DNA of 56,382 nucleotides from Acidobacteriaceae bacterium (GCA_003131315.1 PKUV01000177.1:1-56382), one strand, 5' to 3'; shown: positions 26,113 through 35,100, counted from the first letter of the stretch. Notes: generated by a model not told the origin, from the letters alone. Program-made: numbers and translations.

Positions 26113-27576
26113 ATGATCAAGCTTCGTATCTTAGTGTTCGCAATCGTGGTGTTGGCCATGGGAGGCACTCTCGTGAGCCTCAACGGCTGCGGCGGTACCA
26201 GTGGCGGTTCCCCGCCTCCACCACCGCCGCCGGGGAAAATTGAGCACGTGGTGGTGATCTTCCAGGAGAACCGCAGCACGGATAATCTTTTCCAGGATCC
26301 GGTGCTGATCGGCCGGGGCGCGGATCTTGCCCAAAGCGGAAAAGATTCGCATGGCAATACGATTCAGCTGCAAGAAGTCAGCCTCCAAGTCAACTACGAC
26401 CCCGGCCACAGTCACGGTGCGTTCAAAGCCATGTGCGACCTGAATTCGGCGACCGGACAATGCCGGATGGATGGGGCGGACCTGATTCCGGTTTCTTGCC
26501 CTACGGGTATGCAGGACTACTGCACGTTTGCTTACGTGAACCCGTCTGATGTGCAACCCTACTTCCAGTTAGCCGAGCAGTACACATTTGCCGATCGCAT
26601 GTTCCAGACCAACCAGGGCCCCAGCTTTCCGGCGCATCAGTTCATCATTTCCGGGACATCGGCCCCATCGATCGGGAGCGATCTGTTTGCGGCGGAGAAT
26701 CCGAACAACCCGAACGGCGGCACGCCAAACGCGGGGTGTGATGCCCCCGCGGCGTACACAGTCAAGCTGATCGATCCGACCGGCAGCGAAACTGCCAACA
26801 ACCCAATCTACCCCTGTTTTGAGCATAAAACGCTGACCGACCTGCTGGAGGAGAACGGCAATACTTGGCGGTATTACTCGCCCGGTACTTCACCACCACC
26901 TCCACTACACGGATCCCCGGCGATCTGGAACGGCCCGGAAGCCATCCAGCATATCTGCGGACCAAACCTGCCGCCGCCCAATGGCACCGCCTGCGTGGGA
27001 TCGGATTGGACCAACCATGTGATCCTCAATCAGACGCAGGTACTCACCGACATTACCAACAACCAGTTGCAGGACGTGAGCTGGGTGATTCCGAGCGGCC
27101 AGGCGTCGGACCACCCAGGGGGGACCATCGACACAGGGCCATCGTGGGTGGCGTCGGTGGTGAATGCGATCGGCAACAGCCCCTATTGGGCGAACACGGC
27201 GATCTTCATTACGTGGGACGACTGGGGAGGCTGGTACGATCACGTTCCTCCGCCGCAAGTGCTGGTGAATTGCGCGCCCGCGCAGTGGGGATGCGGCTAT
27301 GTCTACGGCTTCCGGGTTCCGCTGATTGTGGTCTCGCCGTACGCGAAAGCACAGTACATTTCGCACCAGCAGCATGATTTCGGCAGCATATTGAAGTTCG
27401 TCGAAACCACGTTCAGCCTGCCATCGCTCGGCTACGCGGATGCCGTGGCGGATGATCTCTCCGATTGCTTCAACTTCAATCAGACCCCGTTGCAGTTTCA
27501 GACGATCCCGGCAGCTTTGAAGGCGCAAGATTTTCTGAATGACAAAACGCCGCCGACGGACCCGGACGACGACTGA
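26113..27576 (+). CDS. Phospholipase C/acid phosphatase-family lipoprotein
   Basis: A 487-residue member of the phosphoesterase family of non-haemolytic phospholipases C and AcpA-like acid phosphatases. It has a lipoprotein signal ending LNGC near residue 26, then a Gly/Ser/Pro linker. The catalytic domain begins IEHVVVIFQENRSTDN (metal-binding Glu and Asn region), with QGPSFPAHQFIISGTS, WVIPSGQASDHPGG and ITWDDWGGWYDHVPPP, all typical metal-site motifs. Likely anchored in the outer membrane or periplasm, releasing phosphate from lipids or esters. The ATG at 26113 is preceded by GAGGTGAG at ideal spacing, so the GTG at 26101 is less likely. Confidence 0.9.
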   Translation: MIKLRILVFAIVVLAMGGTLVSLNGCGGTSGGSPPPPPPPGKIEHVVVIFQENRSTDNLFQDPVLIGRGADLAQSGKDSHGNTIQLQEVSLQVNYDPGHSHGAFKAMCDLNSATGQCRMDGADLIPVSCPTGMQDYCTFAYVNPSDVQPYFQLAEQYTFADRMFQTNQGPSFPAHQFIISGTSAPSIGSDLFAAENPNNPNGGTPNAGCDAPAAYTVKLIDPTGSETANNPIYPCFEHKTLTDLLEENGNTWRYYSPGTSPPPPLHGSPAIWNGPEAIQHICGPNLPPPNGTACVGSDWTNHVILNQTQVLTDITNNQLQDVSWVIPSGQASDHPGGTIDTGPSWVASVVNAIGNSPYWANTAIFITWDDWGGWYDHVPPPQVLVNCAPAQWGCGYVYGFRVPLIVVSPYAKAQYISHQQHDFGSILKFVETTFSLPSLGYADAVADDLSDCFNFNQTPLQFQTIPAALKAQDFLNDKTPPTDPDDD

Positions 27577-27639
27577 GGAAGGCGGGTGTCGGGCGCGGGG
27601 TTGAGGGGCTAGACCATATTCACGATTGCTGTACCCCGC

Positions 27640-27830
27640 TCATGTGGAGACGGGCGAGTCTGTATCGCAACCCCAAGCGCAGGAAAGAAGTGGAACGCGC
27701 TATCCCTCCAGCCGCGAAGCGGCGACATGGGAAAGCCCGGCACGTCAGTGCCGGGAAGGCAAGGTGGACCAAGCCGGAGTCCCTTCAGGGACGGCACCGA
27801 GTTGCGACACAGTCTCGGGCGCACCAAGCA
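27640..27830. repeat. Multi-hairpin intergenic repeat cassette
   Basis: In the 329-base gap between the convergent phospholipase and sedolisin genes. It contains GCCGC-GAA-GCGGC (27714-27726), CCCGGCAC-GTCA-GTGCCGGG (27738-27757) and GTCCC-TTCA-GGGAC (27779-27792). The arrangement is like the cassette in mutS. No gene is supported here. Confidence 0.7.
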
Positions 27831-27843
27831 GTGCTCCCTAATA

Positions 27844-27872
27844 GAAAAAGGGCGCGGAACCTCTCCGCGCCC
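27844..27872 (-). terminator. Rho-independent terminator of the sedolisin gene
   Basis: Read on the minus strand: GGGCGCGGA, loop GAGGT, TCCGCGCCC, then TTTTTCT. A 9-bp GC stem followed by a T-run, 34 bases after the stop. Confidence 0.88.
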
Positions 27873-27905
27873 AAATTACAAATCAGCCAACTGCAACAAC
27901 GTCCC

Positions 27906-30900
27906 TTAGTCCACGGTCAGCGATACCGTCTGCGAGTGCGATGTCCCGCCCTCGTTCGCTGTTACGGTAACGGTGTACGGCGCCGGTAACAACCCGTTGC
28001 CAGTCGGGGTCAGGAGGTTGACAGTGCCCGATCCCGGCGTTGTTGCTGCCGCCGATGTGGCTGTCACTGTGACCGTCGCCGGGCTGGGGACAGTCGCGGG
28101 CGATGTATAGACTCCGGCGGAGGTAATCGTGCCATTCGCGCTCGTGCCGGTGACTGCCCAGGTCACTGACTGATTGCTGGAGTTGTTGACCGTGGCTGAG
28201 AATTGCTGTTGGGTTGCCCTCGTGGGCCAAGAGTTTCCGGCTTCGTTGGCATAGAGCTGCACGGTTGAACTCGGAGTGACGGTTACGCTAACGGGCGGCG
28301 ACGAGCTTCCGCCGCAAGCGACCATGAACCCGAGAAGCGCAAGCGAGAAGCAGAAGAGGGCGATCGCCGAGCGCTTCGACAACTTCCTACCAAACAAGCC
28401 CACCATTACCACGCCCGCGATGGGCAGAGCGAATGGCAGCCACGGAGAGCGGTTGTCAGCCCGGTGCCGCAATTGCGATCCCGTGCCCTGGTTCGGGCCT
28501 GTAGTAGTGATGGTTAGGGTCACCGGGACCGCTCCCGTTGTACCGGCCGCTATCTGTGTCGGGATGGTTTGGCCTGTGTTGAAGGCACAACTAGCGTTCG
28601 TCAGCGTGGTGTCTGTGGGAGCGAAAGTGCAACCAAAAGTCACCGTGCTGGTGAACTGCGGTGCGCCAGTGGGAGTCGTGGGAGTGGCAGTGAAGCTATA
28701 AGGTATAGTCTTTTGTCCCGCCAGGACCGTGTGCGAAGCGCCGCCGCCGACCCAGGTGAACGCTGGGGCCGTAACGTTGACGACGGTCGTACCGGTGGAC
28801 GGCTGGTTGTAGCCGTCGCCGGGGTAGGAAGCAGTAATGGTGTCGGCGCCTACGGGCAGACTGGTTGTGGAGATGGCGGCGACGCCGCTGCTCAGGGGTT
28901 TGGTGCCGAGGGTCGTGCCGCCGGTCGAGAAGGTTACCACACCAGTAGCAGTCAAAGGATTCGCCGTGGCGGTGAGAGTTACGCTTTGGCCGAAGACGAT
29001 CGGTGACGCGGAGGCGTGCAGTGCGATTGAGGAGGTGGTACGCGCGGCGGCCCAGGCGGTTGCCAGGTTGTTTAAGTCCACCGACCCAAGGCCGGTAACC
29101 AGGTTGTACCCGGTCGGCGTGTCGGAGTTGGACGCGAGGAAGCCGAGAACCCCACTGGGAGGGCACTGCCACGCGAGCTGCTGGCTCGTTGGCGTTCCCG
29201 GCACACAATATTCCTGGCTGTTTCCTGTGGTCAGCTGGTGGAAATAGTTGTTGGGATTTGTCTTCGCCAGCGTGTACAGCATGGGGTTAACGTTTCCCAA
29301 CCCCGCTGCCGACGTCCCCTGGAAATACTGGTTCAGTAACGCCACCATGCCTGCAAATACTGGTGTCGAAACTGACGTGCCTCCAATGATGGTCGGGTCG
29401 GGGTTACCCTTGGAATTGATGAGGGCAAGTGTATTGGTAATGCCAGTTGCGCCACCAGGGGCGCAAGTGCTACCCGTGCCACTGAGGCCCCATTCCGAAA
29501 GTTCCGTACAGAAGATGAACCCGGGAAAGTTCGGCGTCGCCAGCAAGGAAACGTCCGGCACGAACCGCGCGCTCGCCTGCAGGGGTATCGTCACCGTTTG
29601 CCACGAAGGCTGTGGAAAGCCCGCCGTACACTGGCCAGCCCCGTTGACCGTGTAGCAGTTGCTCGCCCCGCCACCGCCAGCCCCGATGCCAAGCGCAGCT
29701 TGCGCCGTATACTGCGAGGTGATTCCATAGTAAGTGCAGAACGAATCCGTTGGGTTCGCCGCACAGTACGCACCAAATTCATAATCATCGTTCCAGGCTT
29801 CCTCGGGAACACGGGGGGCAGGCGGCCCCAGCGCCGAGCCGCCATCGGAACCGTTCGTCGTGCCCCAGTATGTGCTGGTGAAATCGGTGAATGGAACCTC
29901 GGTTCCGCCCACTCCCGTCACATACTGGCTGCTCGCCGGATAGCTCACCGCCGGCCCGCCCACCGCCAGGTTCGGAGGGTTGGTCAGTGAGTTTGTGAAG
30001 CCGTCGCACCCTGCCGCCCCAGTGTCTCCTGAAGAGTTAATGATGGTCATGCCTTGCGTGTTCGCCTGCTGGAGTTCGGTTTCATCTGAGTTCGCATACA
30101 ACTCGCAGATACCGTAGCTCATGCTCACGACGGGCGCGACGGTGTGCTGAATGGCATAGGAGAGGGCATTCTCCACTCCGCCGCTGAGCAGGGTGGTGCA
30201 CTGAGGGTTGACAATGGCAGGGGAGTTAACGAAGATGATTTGCGCATTACGTGCGGTAGCTCCGGACCACTCGACGTCGAGGTCCGCCTCGGCTAAATCG
30301 CCACATGTGTCGGGCGCACCCGGATCGGGGTAGGTCGCATCAGGCACCCAAATATACTGGAAGTTACTAGAGTTGCAGGCCGTAACAACGCCGCTCGTGT
30401 TGGTTGTGCAGCCACTGATTTGGGAGAGACCGAAGCCGGAGCGGAAGTCATTGATATCGGAAAGATAAATGTCGGTTTGCCCAATAATCGCCAGCTTCTG
30501 TCCCGTACCGTCGAAGCCTGCGGTGTAAAGCGGGCCAATGTCGTAAATGGTGGCGACATCACCCGGGGCAGCAAAAATTGCATTCAACGCCGAATCGTAG
30601 TAAGAGGGATGCAGCCCCGGCATGCGCCGAACCCCCAGGGGCTTCATCTGGAAGTTGTGTAAGCCGCGGACAACGGTCACGATGCCCGACCATGCCGCTG
30701 GTATCTTCAATGGAGTCGCGTTGGCGAAGTGCGACTCCCCATCCACATTGTAGTGGTGAATCTCGGTCTGGAATGCCCGTTCGAACTGGCCGGCGGTTCC
30801 GCTGAGGATGATCGAGTTCCGTCCAGGCGCTACACTGAGCACGGTGAACCCCTGCGCCTTCAGCCACGTCGAGATCTTGCTAATGTCGTTCTGGCTGAGC

Positions 30901-31265
30901 CCAAACCGCTCCGCATACTGCTCGGGGGTGAGCCACTTGTGGTAGTTCGGCGACGAGGGGTTCTGCTGGTCTGCCATCACCTTGTCGAGCGCCCTCTGCT
31001 GGCTGGCCGAGGGTGAGGTCAGCAACGTGACATAGCTGAACTTAAATTGCGGGTCCACTGCGCCCTGGTCGTACTGCGGCTGCACCTTTGGGTGCAGGCT
31101 TCTCGCCAGTTGGACCATCTGGCCGGAATCAATCGAGCCGGTGATGCGGTCGGGCGCAGCGGCGAAGCTGATCGTCGAAAGAATCAGGATGCAAAGGATG
31201 AGCGTCGAAAAGTTGGTCGTCGAAAGGCTGGACAACGACCGCAAGGCCGAAGGCGAACGTCGCAT
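27906..31265 (-). CDS. Pro-kumamolisin-type secreted serine-carboxyl peptidase (S53)
   Basis: A 1119-residue sedolisin. Signal peptide 1-36; activation (pro) domain 45-205 with SPNYHKWLTPEQYAERFG; catalytic domain about 215-740. Catalytic residues (numbered from the ATG): Glu326 and Asp330 in EADLDVEW, Asp414 in SSGDTGAAGCDG and Ser631 in IIGGTSVSTPVFAG. An Ig-like repeat domain follows (about 740-830, SPIVFGQSVTLTATANP). Near 925-985 there are two hydrophobic helices, the second ending FMVACGG, a lipobox-like motif placed internally, then another Ig-like segment. Acid-active secreted protease by family. The ATG at 31265 is favoured by CGGAG just upstream; a GTG six bases earlier is possible. 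Confidence 0.92.
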   Translation of the reverse strand: MRRSPSALRSLSSLSTTNFSTLILCILILSTISFAAAPDRITGSIDSGQMVQLARSLHPKVQPQYDQGAVDPQFKFSYVTLLTSPSASQQRALDKVMADQQNPSSPNYHKWLTPEQYAERFGLSQNDISKISTWLKAQGFTVLSVAPGRNSIILSGTAGQFERAFQTEIHHYNVDGESHFANATPLKIPAAWSGIVTVVRGLHNFQMKPLGVRRMPGLHPSYYDSALNAIFAAPGDVATIYDIGPLYTAGFDGTGQKLAIIGQTDIYLSDINDFRSGFGLSQISGCTTNTSGVVTACNSSNFQYIWVPDATYPDPGAPDTCGDLAEADLDVEWSGATARNAQIIFVNSPAIVNPQCTTLLSGGVENALSYAIQHTVAPVVSMSYGICELYANSDETELQQANTQGMTIINSSGDTGAAGCDGFTNSLTNPPNLAVGGPAVSYPASSQYVTGVGGTEVPFTDFTSTYWGTTNGSDGGSALGPPAPRVPEEAWNDDYEFGAYCAANPTDSFCTYYGITSQYTAQAALGIGAGGGGASNCYTVNGAGQCTAGFPQPSWQTVTIPLQASARFVPDVSLLATPNFPGFIFCTELSEWGLSGTGSTCAPGGATGITNTLALINSKGNPDPTIIGGTSVSTPVFAGMVALLNQYFQGTSAAGLGNVNPMLYTLAKTNPNNYFHQLTTGNSQEYCVPGTPTSQQLAWQCPPSGVLGFLASNSDTPTGYNLVTGLGSVDLNNLATAWAAARTTSSIALHASASPIVFGQSVTLTATANPLTATGVVTFSTGGTTLGTKPLSSGVAAISTTSLPVGADTITASYPGDGYNQPSTGTTVVNVTAPAFTWVGGGASHTVLAGQKTIPYSFTATPTTPTGAPQFTSTVTFGCTFAPTDTTLTNASCAFNTGQTIPTQIAAGTTGAVPVTLTITTTGPNQGTGSQLRHRADNRSPWLPFALPIAGVVMVGLFGRKLSKRSAIALFCFSLALLGFMVACGGSSSPPVSVTVTPSSTVQLYANEAGNSWPTRATQQQFSATVNNSSNQSVTWAVTGTSANGTITSAGVYTSPATVPSPATVTVTATSAAATTPGSGTVNLLTPTGNGLLPAPYTVTVTANEGGTSHSQTVSLTVD

Positions 31266-31419
31266 GGTCACTCCGTAGCAGAGCAGGATTGTGAGGGACT
31301 CGGAAGCATTATCAACGCTTCTCCTTGTCTGATCAAGTTATTCCGCGTGGGGTTGTATGACCGGGAACTGTTAGTTGGCTTTTTATGACCAAGGGCACAA
31401 TTATTCGGTGACCGCGGCT

Positions 31420-31439
31420 GGCGGACAGGAGTGTCCGCC
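31420..31439. repeat. Short GC-rich palindrome (GGCGGACA/TGTCCGCC)
   Basis: A perfect 8-bp stem with loop GGAG just downstream of the ABC exporter stop. The same core lies inside anmK near 10617. No T-run follows on either strand. Confidence 0.7.
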
Positions 31440-31448
31440 CCACACGGG

Positions 31449-33302
31449 CTAGACTTCGGCGAGTTCTTCTTCCAGTAACTGTTTGTTATAGAGATCGGTG
31501 TAATAACCGTTGCGGGCGATGAGTTGGTCGTGGGTGCCGAGTTCTACGATGCGTCCCTGATGGAGGACGGCGATGCAGTCGGCGTTGCGGACGGTGGACA
31601 CGCGGTGGGAGATGAAGATGGTGGTGCGTCCGCGCATGATTTCGCGGAGATGGTTGAGGATTTTATCTTCAGTGTGGGTGTCGACGCTGGAGAGGGCGTC
31701 GTCGAGGATGAGGATGCGGGGGCTGCGGAGAAGGGCGCGGGCGATGGCGGTACGCTGCTTCTGGCCTCCGGAAAGAGTGAGGCCGCGTTCGCCGACGGTG
31801 GTGTTGAAGCCTTCGGGGAAGCTTTCGATGTCGTGAGCGATGTTGGCGGCTTCGGCGGCGGCTTTGATGTCGGCAAGTAATGCCTCGCCATCTTCGCGCG
31901 AGATGCCGAAGGCGATGTTTTCGCGGATGGTGTCGCTGAAGAGGAATGTTTCCTGCGGAACGAATCCGATGTGGCGGCGCAGGGAGTCGAGACGGAATTG
32001 GCGGACGGGGCGGCCGTCGATGAGGACGGCTCCAGGCGCGGCGTCGTAGATACGGGGGATGAGGTTGACGAGCGTCGTTTTCCCGGAACCGGTGGGGCCG
32101 ACAATGGCGAGGCTGGAGCCGGCGGGGATGCGCAGGTTGATGTCCTTAAGAACAGAGGTGCCGTTGTAGGCGAAGTTGAGATTGCGGAATTCGACTTCGC
32201 CGAGGAATCGGGTCATCGGGTGATCGGGTGATCGGGTCATCTGAACCGATTGTGCGATCTGGTCTGATTGGGCGAGCGAAGGTTGGTTTTTCGATGATCC
32301 GATGACCCGATGATCCGATGACCCGATCACTTCGTCGGCGATCTCGGGCTGCTGGGAAAGGATTTCGTCGATACGCGCCATGGACGCCGTTCCACGCTGG
32401 AAGATGTTGATGACCCATCCAAGGGCGATGACTGGCCAGGTCAGCTGCACCATGTAGGTGTTGAAGGCGACGAAATCGCCGACGGTCATTTTTCCGAGGA
32501 GGACTTGTCGTCCGCCGAGCCACAGCACGATGACGACGGCGGCGCCGAGCATGAGTTCCAGCGTGGGCCAGAGCATTCCCATGAGGCGAACCAGGCCGAG
32601 GCTGCGGCGGATGTATTCCTGGTTGGCGCCCTCGAAGGCGGCGATTTCGGCCTGTTCCTGCACGTAGGCGCGGATGACGCGGGCGCCAGAGAAATTTTCC
32701 TGGGCGCGGGCCGAGATGTCGGAGAACATGGCCTGAATGCGTTCGAAGCGCTCGTGAATGCGGCGGCCGAAATACTGGATGATGATGCTGGTGATGGGCA
32801 GCGGCAGAAAGGCGTAGAGGGTGAGCTTGGGGCTGATGGCGAGCATGAAGGCCATGGCGCCGACGGTGAAGACGATGGTGTTGGCCGAGTACATGATGGC
32901 GGGACCGAGCAGCATCCGGACCGCGTTGAGGTCGTTGGTGGCGCGGGCCATAATGTCGCCCGTGCGGTTGCGCTGATAGTAGGAGTAGGAGAGGCGTTCG
33001 AGGTGCGCGAACAGGTCGTTGCGCAGATCGAACTCGATGTCGCGGGAGATACCGATGACCACCCAGCGCGTCAGAAACTGGAAGATTCCCTTGGCCAGCG
33101 CGATGGCGACGACGAGCAGGGAGTAGGTGAGAAGTTTCTGGCGGGTTACGCCGGAGTGAAGATCGTTGACGGCGCGGCGGAGGACTTGCGGAAAGAGTAT
33201 CCAGATTCCGTTATTGAATAAGACGCAGAGCCCGCCCCAAAATAGACCGCTGCGGTAGCGCTTCAGATAGGGAACGAGGGGGCGTAGGTTCTTCGGCACC
33301 AT
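31449..33302 (-). CDS. ABC-type exporter, membrane plus ATPase half-transporter
   Basis: A 617-residue MdlB/MsbA-like half transporter that would work as a dimer in the inner membrane to export lipids or drugs. The membrane domain (15-310) has about six helices starting SGLFWGGLCVLFNNGIWILF. The ATPase domain (about 365-610) has Walker A GPTGSGKTTLV, Q-loop FVPQETFLFSD, signature LSGGQKQR, Walker B ILILDDALSSVD and switch His in FISHRVSTV. Between the domains, residues 326-365 are encoded by a palindromic octamer repeat (32207-32327), an in-frame insertion absent from typical relatives. ATG at 33302. Substrate not deducible. Confidence 0.93.
   Translation of the reverse strand: MVPKNLRPLVPYLKRYRSGLFWGGLCVLFNNGIWILFPQVLRRAVNDLHSGVTRQKLLTYSLLVVAIALAKGIFQFLTRWVVIGISRDIEFDLRNDLFAHLERLSYSYYQRNRTGDIMARATNDLNAVRMLLGPAIMYSANTIVFTVGAMAFMLAISPKLTLYAFLPLPITSIIIQYFGRRIHERFERIQAMFSDISARAQENFSGARVIRAYVQEQAEIAAFEGANQEYIRRSLGLVRLMGMLWPTLELMLGAAVVIVLWLGGRQVLLGKMTVGDFVAFNTYMVQLTWPVIALGWVINIFQRGTASMARIDEILSQQPEIADEVIGSSDHRVIGSSKNQPSLAQSDQIAQSVQMTRSPDHPMTRFLGEVEFRNLNFAYNGTSVLKDINLRIPAGSSLAIVGPTGSGKTTLVNLIPRIYDAAPGAVLIDGRPVRQFRLDSLRRHIGFVPQETFLFSDTIRENIAFGISREDGEALLADIKAAAEAANIAHDIESFPEGFNTTVGERGLTLSGGQKQRTAIARALLRSPRILILDDALSSVDTHTEDKILNHLREIMRGRTTIFISHRVSTVRNADCIAVLHQGRIVELGTHDQLIARNGYYTDLYNKQLLEEELAEV
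32207..32327. repeat. TCATCGGG-type octamer inverted repeat inside the ABC exporter gene
   Basis: The left arm (32207-32243) consists of 8-bp units ATCGGGTC/ATCGGGTG; the right arm (32291-32327) runs through CGATGATC and CGATGACC units, its near complement. It is read in frame as a polar linker (VIGSSDHRVIGSSKNQ and so on) between the membrane and ATPase domains. Confidence 0.9.
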
Positions 33303-33474
33303 GATGTGTCAGAGTATGACGTGTTGTAGATGAGATTGTAGCAGCGGTGGGTGCGGATTTTCGGAGCGAGGGTGCGAGGGCAACGAAGGTGGCAGTGAGC
33401 AGCAGTGCGGTCCAGAGCGACAGCATGCCGGCGGCGAACATCAATCCCGAGTAGAGCAGGTCAGCGCGTTCCAT
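33211..33474 (-). CDS. Possible small membrane protein overlapping the exporter start
   Basis: An 87-residue frame with a hydrophobic segment (LMFAAGMLSLWTALLLTATFVAL, 11-33). A good Shine-Dalgarno sequence (GTGGAGAAAG) precedes its ATG at 33474. It overlaps the first 92 bases of the ABC exporter in another frame, and the C-terminal half has no protein-like bias. Either a short real membrane peptide upstream of the exporter or a decayed gene. Not recognised. Confidence 0.3.
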   Translation of the reverse strand: MERADLLYSGLMFAAGMLSLWTALLLTATFVALAPSLRKSAPTAATISSTTRHTLTHHGAEEPTPPRSLSEALPQRSILGRALRLIQ

Positions 33475-33567
33475 TCGCTTTCTCCACTTTTAAGGGCCGG
33501 TGAAAAAGCCGGGCGAGGACGGAGGTTGGAGGTTCCGTTCCCCACCCGGGTTGGAGAGAAACTGACG

Positions 33568-33658
33568 ATTGAATCATTGAGACATTGAGTCATTGAAAGG
33601 CTCAGCTTGTGGTTTTCAATGACTCAATACCCGATGGTTCGACGCGGCTTGCCGCGTC
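33568..33658. repeat. TCATTGAA-type repeat, copy D, followed by a GACGCGGC palindrome
   Basis: Left arm units related to ATTGAATC and ATTGAGTC (33568-33600), with a shortened right arm GGTTTTCAATGACTCAAT (33611-33628). Immediately after comes GACGCGGC-TT-GCCGCGTC (33641-33658), also found at 45747-45768. Together they fill the gap before the Spy-like gene stop. Confidence 0.8.
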
Positions 33659-33671
33659 TCTATAGAAAAAG

Positions 33672-34127
33672 TTAGTCCGCGGGCGGAGGCGGCGCGTGCT
33701 TGCTCATGTGTGCTTCGCGATCAGCCTCGATCTGAGCCAGTTTGGCTTTCTGATCGGGTGTCAGGACCTGCATCATTTCGGACTTGATGCGGGCGTGCTG
33801 GACCTGGAGTTCGATCATGGTCTGTGCGTTTTGCGTGGCGAGGGCACGCGTTTTGGCTTCATCGAAGGAGCCGCTGGCCTCAAGAGCGCTCATGGCGCTG
33901 TGGTTTTGGCGCATCTGCTGCATCAGGGGCTGCAGGGTTGGCTTCTCTTTTGCCCAGATCGCCTTAACCTGGTCGTGTTGCGCGCTGGTCAGATCGAGAC
34001 GGTTGAACATGTGGCGGAGGTCGCCGCCGGGGCCACCATGACCGTGCATGCCTTGCGCAATCGCGGCTGCCACCGCCAGCATCACAGCGGCGCCGATGGT
34101 TAGAATGCGGATACGAGTTGATTTCAT
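33672..34127 (-). CDS. Spy/CpxP-like periplasmic chaperone
   Basis: A 151-residue exported helical protein: signal peptide 1-24, then a His/Gly-rich start (QGMHGHGGPGG) and two LTxxQ motifs, LTSAQ at 46-50 and LTPDQ near 128, the hallmark of the Spy/CpxP/ZraP family. These bind unfolded periplasmic proteins or metals and, in CpxP, restrain the sensor kinase. It is divergent from the CpxR/CpxA-like pair, the same arrangement as cpxP-cpxRA in enterobacteria. A direct repeat matching the CpxR box lies in the shared promoter region, so induction by that system is likely. ATG at 34127, with AGGAGTTCC before it on its strand. Confidence 0.85.
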   Translation of the reverse strand: MKSTRIRILTIGAAVMLAVAAAIAQGMHGHGGPGGDLRHMFNRLDLTSAQHDQVKAIWAKEKPTLQPLMQQMRQNHSAMSALEASGSFDEAKTRALATQNAQTMIELQVQHARIKSEMMQVLTPDQKAKLAQIEADREAHMSKHAPPPPAD

Positions 34128-34241
34128 TGGAACTCCTTTTGGATCTCTTTAGATTTCGTGGGGTCCGGGAGGCAGCCCGAACGTCTACGCAGATAAGAAC
34201 ACTATTCTCGAAAAGATGGGGTAAAGAGTCGGTCAATCGCG

Positions 34242-34256
34242 GTAAAGTTTTGTAAA
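34242..34256 (+). promoter_or_regulatory. CpxR-box-like operator between spy-like and cpxRA-like genes
   Basis: GTAAA-GTTTT-GTAAA at 34242-34256 matches the enterobacterial CpxR consensus (GTAAA, five bases, GTAAA). A further GTAAA half-site is at 34221-34225. The site lies about 115 bases before the spy-like start. The regulator downstream keeps the CpxR recognition-helix sequence. Confidence 0.6.
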
Positions 34257-34266
34257 GGCGGAAGGA

Positions 34267-34326
34267 CGCTCTTGGCTTTTGGCCTTTGGCTTTTAGCTAA
34301 GAGCCAAGAGCTAGAAGCCAAGAGCG
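34267..34326. repeat. TTGGCTTT-type phased inverted repeat
   Basis: CGCTCTTGGC at 34267-34276 pairs with GCCAAGAGCG at 34317-34326, and the arms contain repeated TTTTGGCC/TTTGGCTT and AGCCAAGA units. It lies between the CpxR-like box and the response-regulator start. Confidence 0.8.
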
Positions 34327-34380
34327 CCTTTCTCTGGTAATCACAAATCTTTACCGCGTGGAGGCAAGGGAGGGTGTTAG

Positions 34381-35100
34381 ATGACTAGAAGAATGGATCA
34401 CGTACTGGTGGTGGATGACGACGTCGAATTGTGCGCGCTGGTGCAGGAGTATCTGACGGCCGAGGGGTTCAGCCTGAAGGCCGTCCATGACGGCGAACAG
34501 GGACTGCAACAGGCGCTGACCAGCGAGTATGCGCTGGTGGTGCTCGACGTAATGCTGCCGGGGATCAATGGCTTCGAAGTGCTGCGGCGAATTCGCAGCG
34601 TGTCGAAGATTCCGGTGCTGCTGTTGACGGCACGCGGCGAGGATGTGGACCGCATCGTGGGGTTGGAAATCGGGGCGGACGATTATCTGCCGAAGCCGTT
34701 TAACCCGCGGGAGTTGGTGGCGCGAATCCGCGCGATCCTGCGCCGCACCCAGCCGGCTAGGGGAGCGGACGGGGTGCCGGAAGTGCTGAGCGTGGGCGAC
34801 GTGGAACTGGATCCGGCGACGCGAAGCGTGCTGCGAGCGGGGCAACCGGTCGATCTTACTTCGGTGGAATTCAATCTGCTGGAAGTTCTGCTGCGCGAGG
34901 CGGGACGAGTGGTGACGCGGGAGCGTTTGGTGAATGCCGTCCTCAGCCGGAAGTTCATGCCGTTTGATCGCAGCATTGACATGCACGTCAGCAAGGTGCG
35001 TCGGAAGTTGGGCGACTCCGAAGAGGACGGCGACCACATCAAGACGATTCGAGGAGTGGGGTACATGTTTGCGCGGCCGGCGGCAAAGCCGAATAAATGA
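34381..35100 (+). CDS. OmpR-family response regulator, CpxR-like
   Basis: A 239-residue regulator. The receiver domain (5-120) has Asp12-14, phospho-acceptor Asp56 in VVLDVMLPG, Thr83 and Lys105 in LPKPF. The winged-helix domain (140-235) has a recognition helix region PFDRSIDMHVSKVRRKL, nearly the same as in E. coli CpxR, and IKTIRGVGYMF. It should bind direct repeats such as GTAAA boxes, one of which lies upstream. ATG at 34381 (or 34393, MDHVLVVDDD). The stop overlaps the kinase start by four bases. Confidence 0.93.
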   Translation: MTRRMDHVLVVDDDVELCALVQEYLTAEGFSLKAVHDGEQGLQQALTSEYALVVLDVMLPGINGFEVLRRIRSVSKIPVLLLTARGEDVDRIVGLEIGADDYLPKPFNPRELVARIRAILRRTQPARGADGVPEVLSVGDVELDPATRSVLRAGQPVDLTSVEFNLLEVLLREAGRVVTRERLVNAVLSRKFMPFDRSIDMHVSKVRRKLGDSEEDGDHIKTIRGVGYMFARPAAKPNK

